Below are positions 1-7,207 of a stretch of 12,046 nt of DNA, in pieces. Numbering within the stretch: the first letter of the stretch is position 1; each line of letters starts with the position of its first letter. Location of the stretch: the NCBI GenBank assembly GCA_037443205.1, contig JBBIOU010000046.1:1-12046 (forward strand), written 5' to 3'. The notes beneath the pieces were generated by a model. The model was not told the DNA's origin, did no database searches, and worked only from the letters and a program-made list of their open reading frames with translations. Source of the DNA: JBBIOU01 sp037443205 (GTDB taxonomy: Bacteria; Bacteroidota; Bacteroidia; Flavobacteriales_D; UBA2798). The position numbers and the translations under genes were made by a program.

Positions 1-23
1 TCTTTTGTCTTGGAAACAAAAGA
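1..23. repeat. Perfect 8-bp inverted repeat at the window edge
   Basis: TCTTTTGT (1-8) and ACAAAAGA (16-23) are perfect reverse complements around a 7-base loop; the stem may extend left of the window. From memory this kind of sequence, with the following AAGTAACAAAGAAAAG, is frequent between Bacteroidota genes, but I cannot confirm its copy number here. It could be the terminator of an upstream gene or part of a dispersed intergenic repeat. Confidence 0.5.
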
Positions 24-70
24 AAGTAACAAAGAAAAGTTCAAGACGCAAATAAGCTTCAGCGCGCTCT

Positions 71-119
71 AAAAACTTCTTAACGCAAATGCATTACATC
101 TGCATTTGCTAAAGTTTTT
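71..119. repeat. Imperfect long inverted repeat in the leader of the Rhs array
   Basis: The left arm (71-93, AAAAACTT then GCAAATGCA) pairs with the right arm (101-119, TGCATTTGC then AAAGTTTTT) around a 7-base loop, with a few unpaired bases in the left arm. The right arm ends in a T run, so it could be a rho-independent terminator for a gene left of the window, insulating the array. The following 172-204 contains repeated CTCTGTG units, and no gene is visible in 1-235. Confidence 0.5.
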
Positions 120-214
120 ATTCACGCCATGCGCACGCCCGCATTTGCGTCAGGCTTACGCGCTTTAAAAATCTCTGTGTTACTCTGTGCCCTCTGTGTT
201 TAAAATTTTTTCCT

Positions 215-222
215 TAAATTTG
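215..222 (+). promoter_or_regulatory. Possible Bacteroidota -7 box before Rhs module 1
   Basis: TAAATTTG matches the Bacteroidota sigma consensus TAnnTTTG and ends 13 bases before the ATG at 236. I see no clear -33 TTTG at the right spacing; only a weak TGTGTT lies near 195-200. If real, module 1 would have a very short leader and be the only module in the array with its own promoter and ATG. Confidence 0.3.
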
Positions 223-235
223 GCTAAGCAGTTTA

Positions 236-1204
236 ATGACGAGCAAAACACATATAACCAATTACTCTCCGTTTGGGGTGCTGCTGCAAAACAGAGAGTT
301 TACTTCTGCAAAGTATCGTTACGGGTTCAATGGGCAAGAGAAAGATGATGAACTTAAAGGAGAAGGTAATAGTTTAAATTTTAAGTATCGAATGCACGAT
401 CCGAGGTTGGGGAGGTTCTTTGCTGTTGATCCACTTGCTGCAAAATACGCTTATAATAGTCCATATGCGTTTTCTGAAAATCGAGTAATTGACGCGAGAG
501 AATTAGAGGGTTTAGAAATGGTTATTACGAGTGAAAACAATATCATGTATGGCCCAATTCGTTCTCAAGGAATTCCAGCAGTATCCCCATTTGAAACTAA
601 GGACTTTAATGAGATTACAACCGAAGATGGGATACAACAGACTATTATCATTGCAAATGATAATAGCTATTACTTCCGTCAGGTGGTATCTGATGCCGAC
701 TTATTTAATGGAGTTGTTGTTAATCCCAGTGCACGAGGAACCGGTACATATTCGACAGAAGACCTTGAAACAGGAGAAATGACTGTAAATGTGAAAATTC
801 GATACCAACAAGGTACACCGCCAACAATTTATACTGTTGGGAGAGTTACTTGGGAATTTACGAATGTTGCTACTGAAAAAAGTGGTTCCTTTGCTGAATT
901 AGATTTTCAAGCGGCTCGTGGTCACATCACTAAAGAAGAATATATTAAAGGAAAAATTGCTTTGGAAGCAGAAGCTGCTTGGAATATGTATTTGGTTCAA
1001 ACAGAGTTGGGATATTCTGATCCAAATGCACAGGCGCTTATTCCTCAAGAAGCAAGAATGTTGGGAATTGATTTGCAAAAGAAATTTTTTATCGAGAACT
1101 TCAAAATTGATAAATATGAAAACGGAACTGCTGAAACAGAAACTGGAATTAAATCCATTCAAGAGGCATATGGCGAACAATATGAAGAATTGCAAAATAA
1201 TTAA
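236..1204 (+). CDS. Orphan Rhs core stub with unknown C-terminal toxin domain (module 1)
   Basis: This 322-aa protein carries only the distal end of an Rhs/YD-repeat shell. Residues 10-94 read SPFG, YGFNGQEKDDE, MHDPRLGRFFAVDPLAAKY and SPYAFSENRVID, the Bacteroidota form of the Rhs repeat-associated core after which a variable toxin is normally fused. Residues 95-322 are the putative toxin. I recognise no family: there is a beta-rich first half (about 95-215) and a helical second half with a charged segment and EAAWNMY at 246-252. The ATG follows an in-frame stop at 215-217, so this is a stand-alone fragment rather than the end of a full-length rhs gene, which would be over 1000 residues. Its 3' end overlaps the candidate immunity gene by 23 bp. 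The Rhs assignment is firm; the toxin role is inferred from position. Confidence 0.8.
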   Translation: MTSKTHITNYSPFGVLLQNREFTSAKYRYGFNGQEKDDELKGEGNSLNFKYRMHDPRLGRFFAVDPLAAKYAYNSPYAFSENRVIDARELEGLEMVITSENNIMYGPIRSQGIPAVSPFETKDFNEITTEDGIQQTIIIANDNSYYFRQVVSDADLFNGVVVNPSARGTGTYSTEDLETGEMTVNVKIRYQQGTPPTIYTVGRVTWEFTNVATEKSGSFAELDFQAARGHITKEEYIKGKIALEAEAAWNMYLVQTELGYSDPNAQALIPQEARMLGIDLQKKFFIENFKIDKYENGTAETETGIKSIQEAYGEQYEELQNN

Positions 1205-1679
1205 GTTGTCTTGGAGTAATGTGAATAATAGGTGTATATTAATATTTTCGTTATGCATGCTGTTCTCTATCAATAATTTATTATCTCAATCTATGATTGA
1301 TTCGAGTGAATATGTCAGCTTAAGAAATGATATAATAGTTTTGATAGAAAAGCAAGGGAATTGCTCTACGAAATGTAGATCAGGTTCCATTAGCCCGACA
1401 TCAGATACTTTAGACAAACTTAGTTTCAAGCAAAGCTTAAATATTGGAATATCCAAATCATTAATACGATTATGTGAGAAAAACGAAAAACTTTCTATTA
1501 TTGTTTTGACTGAATTAATTGTGGATGAAAAGTATGATTGGACATGTAATATATTGTTATATTATCTCACACAAGTTCCAGCCCATATCATTTTTAAATA
1601 TTGCCCCTCTATGTGTGATAGATGGCGTATTGAACAAAAAAATGCTGACATTAAAAGGTGGAATGAAAGACAACCCTAA
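1182..1679 (+). CDS. Putative exported immunity protein of module 1
   Basis: I place the start at the ATG at 1182, giving 165 aa and a 23-bp overlap with the toxin gene; the same frame is open further upstream but there only shadows the toxin. The N terminus looks like a signal peptide: Lys residues at 3, 5 and 8, then a hydrophobic stretch at about 19-30 (ILIFSLCMLFSI) and a likely cleavage site near LLS-Q at 34-36. The mature part is mostly helical and ends in WRIEQKNADIKRW (148-160). I do not recognise the family. Position directly after, and overlapping, an Rhs toxin is the usual place of the cognate immunity gene. An exported immunity protein would imply that the toxin acts outside the cytoplasm. 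The stop codon is followed within about 15 bp by the tail of a different immunity gene, which looks like a recombination scar. Confidence 0.65.
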   Translation: MKNCKIIKLSWSNVNNRCILIFSLCMLFSINNLLSQSMIDSSEYVSLRNDIIVLIEKQGNCSTKCRSGSISPTSDTLDKLSFKQSLNIGISKSLIRLCEKNEKLSIIVLTELIVDEKYDWTCNILLYYLTQVPAHIIFKYCPSMCDRWRIEQKNADIKRWNERQP

Positions 1680-1686
1680 AATAACA

Positions 1687-1746
1687 TGTATAGTAAAATT
1701 AGCAGGGATTGAAGTTTATCTAAATCATCGAATCAGGACGAAATAA
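1687..1746 (+). pseudogene. Isolated 3' tail of an immunity gene (scar)
   Basis: This fragment reads IVKLAGIEVYLNHRIRTK and a stop, the same last 18 residues as the intact exported gene at 6264-7073. The copies differ at three bases from 1693 to the stop, all at third codon positions and all silent (Ala GCA/GCG, Glu GAA/GAG, Tyr TAT/TAC). Homology stops abruptly at 1693, a few bases after the module 1 immunity stop codon, and there is no start codon. It is best explained as the remnant of a second gene of this immunity family whose 5' part and toxin were replaced by module 1. Confidence 0.75.
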
Positions 1747-1880
1747 GTATTGTTTTGGATTTTGAATGACTACGAAAACTTCCAATTCTTCCTTTATCCT
1801 TCCAAGCTGGAGTCGTTGGTAAGTTTTTTCTGTTTAAATAACATCTAATCATCAATAAATGAAGTTGATCATACCAAAAA
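1693..1880 (+). repeat. 188-bp direct repeat, copy A (immunity tail plus spacer)
   Basis: Aligned without gaps to 7020-7207 (offset 5327), this stretch has three mismatches, all within the immunity-gene tail; the rest, including about 135 bp of non-coding spacer, is identical. It runs to TGATCATACCAAAAA (1866-1880), after which the copies diverge. Such near-identity in a non-coding spacer over 5 kb apart implies recent duplication or gene conversion. Confidence 0.9.
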
Positions 1881-1948
1881 TCCAATACATCGTAACTGTA
1901 TTTGATTTTTAAATAGTTGAAAACAAACTCTTTGTAAACGTATTTATC

Positions 1949-2854
1949 TTGTACGGCTTCAATGGGCAAGAGAAAACCGATGAGTGGAGTGGCAGTGGAA
2001 ATCACTATACTGCGGAGTACTGGGAGTACGATCCTCGGATTGGTCGTAGATATAATTTAGACCCAGTTGTAAAGCCGCATCAAAGTGGGTATTCAACTTT
2101 CGCAAATAATCCAATTTATTGGGTTGACCCATTAGGGGCGAATGAATCAACCCACATAGATGAAGTAGGTAATGTTATTGCAGAGTATGATGATGGGGAT
2201 AACGGTGTTTATGTTCACGCAAACGGAACGACTAAGCAGACAATTGATAATAGAAGAAATGCTTGTGACCCTGTTTGTACAAATGTTAATACTGATGCCA
2301 ACGGAAGGTATATTGGCGAATTAGGAGGAACTCTTGATATTCAATCTACTGGAATTTACTCCAACAAATTGGCCGAAAGCGCAAATAAGACATTAAATCC
2401 TAATTTTACATTTGGTGATTGGTATAATAAAGTCAAACAAAATGGAGAATGGGACTTGAAAAACAACAAGAAGACGATTTGGGGTGTTGCATGGGATTAT
2501 GATGCCAAAAACAAGACAACAACTTCTTTCAAGACTCCATTCCTCCTGTTTGAAGATGCGTCAGATTTCGGAAATTATCATGCAGGTTTTACAGGATCAA
2601 TGTTTGGTATTCCAATTCCAATTCAGAAAATAGGTGCGGGATTTGTTGAGCAAATGAAAGATGTCAAAAGCGGTGACTGGGCTCAAGTTTGGGCACAGTA
2701 CTGGCAAATGGCCAAGTTTTGGGAAGATAATGCATTTATGGACGAAAAAGACGATCATCGTTGGAATACCCAAGGGATGTCAGATGCGTTGTTTATTAAA
2801 GAATTGTTAGATTTGAAACCAGGAAAATATGTTGGTGTTGTTAAAGTGAAATAA
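1949..2854 (+). CDS. Rhs core stub with polymorphic toxin type 44-like domain (module 2)
   Basis: The reading frame begins with YGFNGQEKTDE; the only possible start is a TTG at 1949, and an in-frame TAA sits 12 codons upstream, so it may not be translated as it stands. Residues 1-64 are an Rhs core of a second subtype (TAEYWEYDPRIG, FANNPIYWVDPLGA). A linker (68-92, HIDEVGNVIAEYDDGDNGVY) leads to the toxin. FGDWYNKVKQNGEWDLK (155-171) and DFGNYHAGFTGS (206-217), then a Trp-rich segment and DDHRWNTQG (268-276), resemble the polymorphic toxin type 44 (Ntox44) domain, predicted from sequence in the literature to be a nuclease. I made this assignment from motif memory. The partner encoded 9 bp downstream is a lipoprotein, which fits a cytoplasmic nuclease poorly. 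Confidence 0.72.
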   Translation: MYGFNGQEKTDEWSGSGNHYTAEYWEYDPRIGRRYNLDPVVKPHQSGYSTFANNPIYWVDPLGANESTHIDEVGNVIAEYDDGDNGVYVHANGTTKQTIDNRRNACDPVCTNVNTDANGRYIGELGGTLDIQSTGIYSNKLAESANKTLNPNFTFGDWYNKVKQNGEWDLKNNKKTIWGVAWDYDAKNKTTTSFKTPFLLFEDASDFGNYHAGFTGSMFGIPIPIQKIGAGFVEQMKDVKSGDWAQVWAQYWQMAKFWEDNAFMDEKDDHRWNTQGMSDALFIKELLDLKPGKYVGVVKVK

Positions 2855-2863
2855 ATTAATAAC

Positions 2864-3214
2864 GTGAAAAAAGCACTTGTTCAAAAAATTAGTATGGCCT
2901 TTTTTGTTGCTGGGTTCTTTTGGGGATGTAGTAACAACGATAATTGGGAATATTTAAAGACTGATAGCTTAGGTAATAACGTATACGTTGAGAAATTTGT
3001 AAACAAAGGCGGAGTTTACGAAGGGAATTCAGTAGAATATTTTATTACTGATTCTTCTTCTTATCGATTTTCGATTGGTATTTGTGATGATAAAGAATTT
3101 TTCGATATTAAGTTAGTTTCCTCAAAGGTAATTGTAGAGAAACATTCTCGAAGAAATATGAAAAATAAAACATCAAAAATTATTGAAACAATCGATTATG
3201 ACTTGCCTCGTTGA
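2864..3214 (+). CDS. Small putative immunity lipoprotein of module 2
   Basis: This 116-aa protein starts with GTG 9 bp after the toxin stop. Residues 1-22 look like a lipoprotein signal: Lys at 2, 3 and 8, a hydrophobic core, then FFWGC with the candidate lipidated Cys at 22, followed by SNNDN. The first in-frame ATG (2894) would remove most of the charged n-region, so GTG is preferred. The mature part is a short beta-rich domain (NVYVEKFVNKGG, YRFSIGICDDKEFFDIKLV). I do not recognise a family. Its position makes it the likely immunity protein for the type 44-like toxin, anchored in the inner or outer membrane. It ends 21 bp tail-to-tail from the restriction endonuclease gene on the other strand. 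Confidence 0.6.
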   Translation: MKKALVQKISMAFFVAGFFWGCSNNDNWEYLKTDSLGNNVYVEKFVNKGGVYEGNSVEYFITDSSSYRFSIGICDDKEFFDIKLVSSKVIVEKHSRRNMKNKTSKIIETIDYDLPR

Positions 3215-3235
3215 TATGTATGTATTCGAAGAAAA

Positions 3236-4258
3236 TCAAATCGGCCAATAAATTTTCTTCAAAGGAACCAAGGCCCTTGTTTCAGGATCAAATTTATCAT
3301 AGTGTTCAATAATCAAATCGGCAATAATCTCGTTATCAATTAACATTATAGGATTGTTTGCTCGTTCGCCTTCGTATCTGCCGTCTTTAGTGAAACCGGA
3401 AGTCGATACATAAACACCACGTTCGCCCGGACGCATACCACCTAAAAAGCTACGAATGTCTTCTGAACCAATTTTTACCCCTCGATGTTTTACTTCGACT
3501 TTAATTCTTGGTATTTCAAGACCTAATCCGTCAGGTGAAGCAAGAATATCTTTACCGCGATCCATTCCCTTTGCACTTACAAGGGTTTTATAGCCCATAG
3601 CACGAAGAATTCCTGCAACTAAATCCTGCAATTGCCAAGCATCCAATTTCATGTATTTGTCCTTAATGAACTCCCGCGCCTTTTCTTCTATTTCTTTCTT
3701 TTCGTTCAATAACAACGATAGTTCCTGAGCTTCACGTTCCAGTTCTTCTAAGTTTTCATTCGAGATGCTTGACAATCTCGAAGTTTCTGCGTTTAGCAAT
3801 TCATCCATGATTTCAGGAGCGACATTGAAAATAGTTAATGTCGATCCGAGAGAGTTTTTGGAGGAAGGAGTTAATTCATCACGCGATACACTTTTTATCC
3901 AGTTTATTTCCCGGTAGTGTGGATAATCCTCATCCTTTGTATCATTGAATTTATACTCAGATTTTACTTCTCCAATCCAATAAATACGTTCGGAAGCATC
4001 GTATGAAAGTATTTTCTGACCAATCTCTATGGTAAACCTGAACTTGAACATTTGAGCAGCAAAATTGTTGATTTGTGCCTGCGAATATTCCGGGTAACTT
4101 TTTCGGAGCAATTCTTTTATTTCGTTCTGATCCTGGACTTTAGTTAGATCGCCAATCTGTTTCCAACCAATAGCAATGATTTTATTTTCGATAAATTTGT
4201 TCAACATATATCCTCCTTCACCTGCCCTTACCATCCAAAAAGTGCGTAGATCTGCCAT
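3236..4258 (-). CDS. Mrr-family restriction endonuclease
   Basis: This 340-aa protein has an N-terminal domain (FWMVRAGEGGYMLNKFIENK, then IAIGW, residues 7-32) of a type seen in front of Mrr-like nucleases. A charged, helical linker at about 155-205 follows, then a C-terminal Mrr catalytic domain at about 203-320. The PD-(D/E)XK core is visible: GMDRGKDI (231-238) supplies the acidic residue, EVK (255-257) forms the E-x-K, and YVSTSGFT (283-290) matches the usual conserved strand. Family members cut DNA, often modified DNA (type IV restriction), without a partner methylase, and none is encoded nearby. It lies antisense inside the Rhs array between modules 2 and 3, separated from imm 2 by 21 bp, so it looks like cargo acquired by the array. 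The ATG start fits the intact N-terminal motif. A weak TAnnTTT-like box lies upstream (4275-4282). Confidence 0.85.
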   Translation of the reverse strand: MADLRTFWMVRAGEGGYMLNKFIENKIIAIGWKQIGDLTKVQDQNEIKELLRKSYPEYSQAQINNFAAQMFKFRFTIEIGQKILSYDASERIYWIGEVKSEYKFNDTKDEDYPHYREINWIKSVSRDELTPSSKNSLGSTLTIFNVAPEIMDELLNAETSRLSSISNENLEELEREAQELSLLLNEKKEIEEKAREFIKDKYMKLDAWQLQDLVAGILRAMGYKTLVSAKGMDRGKDILASPDGLGLEIPRIKVEVKHRGVKIGSEDIRSFLGGMRPGERGVYVSTSGFTKDGRYEGERANNPIMLIDNEIIADLIIEHYDKFDPETRALVPLKKIYWPI

Positions 4259-4341
4259 AATTCAAAATTTGAGTTAAATGTAGAGTTTTATTGCATTTCT
4301 GACAATGGGCGGATTCTAAAATTAAGTGTAATCAAATCAAT

Positions 4342-4539
4342 TTATTGTACCCTGTGTATCTCTTTCGCCTTATCAAACCCCACCCATTTACCGTTTGTGT
4401 CCAAGCCCCGGTTGGCAAGTTCTTTCCGTACATAATCATCAATAACAACGGCTGATCATACCAAAAAACGCAATACATCGTACATATATATAGATGTCAA
4501 TTGATTGAAAATAAATTGATTGAAAAAGCCGATATCTTG
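4342..4539 (-). pseudogene. Possible decayed antisense reading frame in the spacer
   Basis: Read on the - strand from 4539 down to a stop at 4342-4344, one frame gives protein-like sequence (IGFFNQFIFNQLTSIYMYDV, then IDDYVRKELANRGLDTNGKW and KAKEIHRVQ) broken by a single TGA at 4456-4458. The equivalent antisense frame in copy A reads YKEFVFNYLKIKYSYDVLDF, so hydrophobic and aromatic positions agree although the DNA differs. The part at 4400-4452 also matches the copy A/B spacer loosely. I do not recognise the product. It may be the eroded 3' end of a gene once present at the array, or chance. Confidence 0.25.
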
Positions 4540-4561
4540 TACGGGTTCAATGGGCAAGAGA
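4453..4561 (+). repeat. 109-bp perfect direct repeat, first copy (spacer plus Rhs start)
   Basis: Bases 4453-4561 are identical to 7193-7301 (offset 2740). The repeat begins with TGATCATACCAAAAA, includes the TA-rich TACATATATATAG segment and ends inside the Rhs core at YGFNGQE. Beyond it the two Rhs cores are of different subtypes, so the homology stops exactly where modules exchange. Confidence 0.92.
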
Positions 4562-5520
4562 GTGATGACGAGATAGCAGGAAATGGAAACATCTATACAG
4601 CAGAGTTTTGGGAGTACGATTCAAGGCTTGCGATGAGGTGGAATCCTGATCCAGTGCCAAGAGCATTTCAATCACCGTATGCTACTTTTGCTGGTAATCC
4701 AATTTATTTTGCCGACCCAAGTGGAGCATTAGAATGGCATCCGGAAGATGATGGCACTGGTACGGGGAACCAAGTTCTTGTTGCCGACCAAGGAGACGAT
4801 TATAATACTTTGGTTACATATCTTGAAGGTATTTATGGTGCTGGAAATGTTCCGGAAACTGATTTAGCTTTCTATAAGGATCAGGTTGACATGCTACAAG
4901 GAATTTCAAATCGAAATGGAAATGGAGGAGAAATTGAGGGAAGTAGAATTCAATCTCGAACTGAAGGATTTAATAATTTAGTAGGTAAATACCTTGAAAC
5001 GCGACAAAGGGAGAAACCAAGTTGGAATTTTACTCTGGATGGAGGAAACGGGTGCTCTCCAACAACATTTAAGAGAGTCGATGCTGCGGTTGAATTTGTT
5101 TACGGAGAAGACCTCTTAGGAGCATACGGTGGATGGAAAGGCACCCCTTATAATGCATGGCAAGGAAATGAAAGTTATAAGGGTGGAAAATTTGGTACAG
5201 GGGTATCGGAAGCATTGGGGCTGGGAACTCTTTTAACGAGAGAGGAGATTGAAAATGGTGGATTGAAGCCGGGTGCATTATTGAGGCTTTCACAATCACC
5301 TGGTCCGGGTACACTTAAAGTATCATGGCACGCTGCTATATTTCTTCACTATAACTACGATGCAAATGGCGCGATAATTGGTATGACTTATTGGCAACAA
5401 GTTACAAAGGGTGGAACGGATCAAAGTTATACAGCAACAATTGAATTTAATTATAGCAACGGGGGAACCTATAACTTTTGGCAGGGGTATAAAGCTGTTC
5501 TTGGATTAAATTTTAGGTAA
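4501..5520 (+). CDS. Rhs core stub with Cys/His hydrolase-like toxin (module 3)
   Basis: The frame opens after an in-frame TGA (4453-4455) and has no ATG; TTG at 4501 is the first plausible start, giving 339 aa. Residues 14-76 are the second-subtype Rhs core (YGFNGQESDDE, TAEFWEYDSRL, FAGNPIYFADPSGA). The toxin region (about 80-339) contains GGNGCSPTTFKRVD with Cys185, a proline-glycine turn LKPGALLRL (255-263), and SWHAAIFLHY with His277 and His283. A Cys at the start of a helix followed by a PGD-like turn and a His strand resembles NlpC/P60 or papain-like amidases, many of which cleave peptidoglycan or peptide bonds. This is inferred from pattern, without a family match. Partners downstream are exported, which suits a cell-wall target. 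Whether the TTG is used is doubtful; the module may be a silent donor. Confidence 0.65.
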   Translation: MIENKLIEKADILYGFNGQESDDEIAGNGNIYTAEFWEYDSRLAMRWNPDPVPRAFQSPYATFAGNPIYFADPSGALEWHPEDDGTGTGNQVLVADQGDDYNTLVTYLEGIYGAGNVPETDLAFYKDQVDMLQGISNRNGNGGEIEGSRIQSRTEGFNNLVGKYLETRQREKPSWNFTLDGGNGCSPTTFKRVDAAVEFVYGEDLLGAYGGWKGTPYNAWQGNESYKGGKFGTGVSEALGLGTLLTREEIENGGLKPGALLRLSQSPGPGTLKVSWHAAIFLHYNYDANGAIIGMTYWQQVTKGGTDQSYTATIEFNYSNGGTYNFWQGYKAVLGLNFR

Positions 5521-5530
5521 ATTTGTACTT

Positions 5531-6271
5531 ATGAGGCTCTGCATATTATTCTTCCTGTTGATCTCTGAATTAGGGGTAGCTCAGCCGAGATATCGGGTGA
5601 ATAGTGATATTATTGAAGTAACGTTTACAGATAATAATGCTTCAAATGATTCCTTAGTTGCAAGTATACTTTTAGATTCGTTAGCATTAAAAAGTGAGCA
5701 TCTTATAGTTGGTGGGAACGTAAGTGACTTACCAAAAGATCTTTATTTACTAAAGCACATAACACGGATTGAAATTTCTGTAAGTAAGCCATTTTCTATT
5801 TCAAAAGACCTATCAAAATATAAGAAGCTAAATACATTATGGGTTTGGTGTGAAATAGCAAAGATTGACGAAAAACTCCAGTTGCCACAATTAGAAACAG
5901 TCTGGTTTAAGAATTGCGGACTTAAAGTATTTCCGAAGGTTATTTGTAAGTGGCCGAAATTGACAACCATCAATTTAAGTGGAAATTGTTTCTCAATAAT
6001 TCCGAAGGAAATTAAAAAATTAGGATGCTTAAAGGAACTTTGGCTCTCTAATAACTGCATTAAAGAACTTCCATCTGAAGTCGGCTCTTTAATAAATCTT
6101 GAAAAATTAAGCCTTAGTGAAAATCAGTTATTAACTATTCCTGTGGAATTATGTAAGCTAACTAAATTACAAGAATTATACTTAAATAAAAATGACTCTC
6201 TTGTTATTCCTGAATCAGTTCTAAAATGCATTGAAGGTCTACCAAAATTGACAGGATTTTATCATGATTAA
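5531..6271 (+). CDS. Exported leucine-rich-repeat protein, putative immunity protein of module 3
   Basis: This 246-aa protein starts at an ATG 10 bp after the toxin stop. Residues 1-18 form a clear signal peptide (CILFFLLI, then LGVAQ). About five leucine-rich repeats occupy 119-225, e.g. LTTINLSGNCFSIIPKEIKK, LKELWLSNNCIKELPSEVGS and LEKLSLSENQLLTIPVELCK; the form LxxLxLsxNxLxxIPxxI is the bacterial short type. LRR proteins bind other proteins on a curved surface, which would suit a toxin-neutralising partner; this role is inferred from position. Its last 8 bases overlap the start of the next gene, indicating co-translation. An LRR protein outside the cytoplasm as a toxin antidote is unusual, and other adhesive or binding roles remain possible. 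Confidence 0.75.
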   Translation: MRLCILFFLLISELGVAQPRYRVNSDIIEVTFTDNNASNDSLVASILLDSLALKSEHLIVGGNVSDLPKDLYLLKHITRIEISVSKPFSISKDLSKYKKLNTLWVWCEIAKIDEKLQLPQLETVWFKNCGLKVFPKVICKWPKLTTINLSGNCFSIIPKEIKKLGCLKELWLSNNCIKELPSEVGSLINLEKLSLSENQLLTIPVELCKLTKLQELYLNKNDSLVIPESVLKCIEGLPKLTGFYHD

Positions 6272-7073
6272 CAAAAATTATATACTTGGTTGGCTTTGCT
6301 GCACAATATTATTTGTGGTGAATAATTGCTCCTACGGTCAGAATAAAATTGAAATCGAATCGAAGAATAAAAAGCATGAGAATGCATTAGGGATTAACGA
6401 ATTTTATTTTATCCATCATATTTTTGCAGATGCTTTTTTTATGACGGAATTAAGTAAGGACGTTGATACCAGTGACATTGAAAAAATTATCAAAGAAGTT
6501 CAGCCTAAACTTTCTGAAACTCATCCTGTAACTGTAAAAATCAAGAGGAAAGAAAAGCCTGATGGTCATTTGGAGTTTTCAGTTCTTGGAAAGGATGGCA
6601 GTAAAATCCTTATGATGAAAATCAATTATATTCAAAAAACTAAAATGTTTACCTCTGATTTATCCGATAAAAATCTTTTCGTCCGTATGTATTTTATTAA
6701 GGGTGATAAACTCGTTTATCGAAAGGATGTTTATTCAAAAGAGGAAGAAGAAACTCGAAGTAAGGAAAGTCAGCACACATTGGCTGAATATTATCTATTC
6801 AATGATCGGATTGAAGACGATACATTGGTTTTAGGGCTTCTTGATCCAATATTATCCAGTGATTCAACAAGTAATTTGGATAAATTATATGCCAAGTTAT
6901 ATTACACAGAATATTATCTATCAGTTGGAAACTTTACTGAGGCCGATAAAAAACTGAAAGAGCTTGTTGCATTTTATTCTCAAAATAAAGATAGCATTCC
7001 CTCCGCTTACGAACTCATTGTAAAATTAGCGGGGATTGAGGTTTACCTAAATCATCGAATCAGGACGAAATAA
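6264..7073 (+). CDS. Exported protein of unknown family, second immunity candidate of module 3
   Basis: This 269-aa protein overlaps the LRR gene by 8 bp. It has a signal peptide (residues 1-26: ILGWLCCTILFVV, then SYGQ), a middle part rich in beta strands and charge (80-160), and a helical C-terminal part (203-269, YAKLYYTEYYLSVGNFTEAD) that resembles a single tetratricopeptide-like helical hairpin. I do not recognise the family. Its last 18 residues recur as an isolated fragment at 1687-1746 with only silent differences, so a second gene of this family once existed in the array. It may be the antidote of module 3 alongside the LRR protein, or an orphan immunity gene left from a lost toxin. 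Confidence 0.6.
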   Translation: MINKNYILGWLCCTILFVVNNCSYGQNKIEIESKNKKHENALGINEFYFIHHIFADAFFMTELSKDVDTSDIEKIIKEVQPKLSETHPVTVKIKRKEKPDGHLEFSVLGKDGSKILMMKINYIQKTKMFTSDLSDKNLFVRMYFIKGDKLVYRKDVYSKEEEETRSKESQHTLAEYYLFNDRIEDDTLVLGLLDPILSSDSTSNLDKLYAKLYYTEYYLSVGNFTEADKKLKELVAFYSQNKDSIPSAYELIVKLAGIEVYLNHRIRTK

Positions 7074-7207
7074 GTATTGTTTTGGATTTTGAATGACTAC
7101 GAAAACTTCCAATTCTTCCTTTATCCTTCCAAGCTGGAGTCGTTGGTAAGTTTTTTCTGTTTAAATAACATCTAATCATCAATAAATGAAGTTGATCATA
7201 CCAAAAA
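7020..7207 (+). repeat. 188-bp direct repeat, copy B (immunity tail plus spacer)
   Basis: This is the counterpart of 1693-1880. Its first 54 bases are the 3' end of the intact gene at 6264-7073, the rest is spacer. Its last 15 bases (7193-7207, TGATCATACCAAAAA) are also the first 15 bases of the 109-bp repeat shared with 4453-4561, so the spacer before module 4 is a chimera of the other two. Confidence 0.9.

Noticed and set aside
531..782. Open frame of 83 codons on the + strand inside module 1
   Set aside because: It lies fully inside the Rhs toxin frame and gives a low-complexity, unrecognisable protein.
899..1273. Antisense open frame of 124 codons across the module 1 toxin end
   Set aside because: It is antisense to the toxin and its immunity gene, and its Phe/Ile/Asn-rich product reflects AT-rich DNA.
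1733..2005. Antisense frame of 90 codons across the spacer and module 2 start as a real gene
   Set aside because: It runs into the antisense of the Rhs core and its equivalent in copy B is frameshifted; kept only as a hint of an eroded gene.
5069..5314. Antisense frame of 81 codons inside the module 3 toxin
   Set aside because: It lies entirely within a convincing coding frame and shows no motif.
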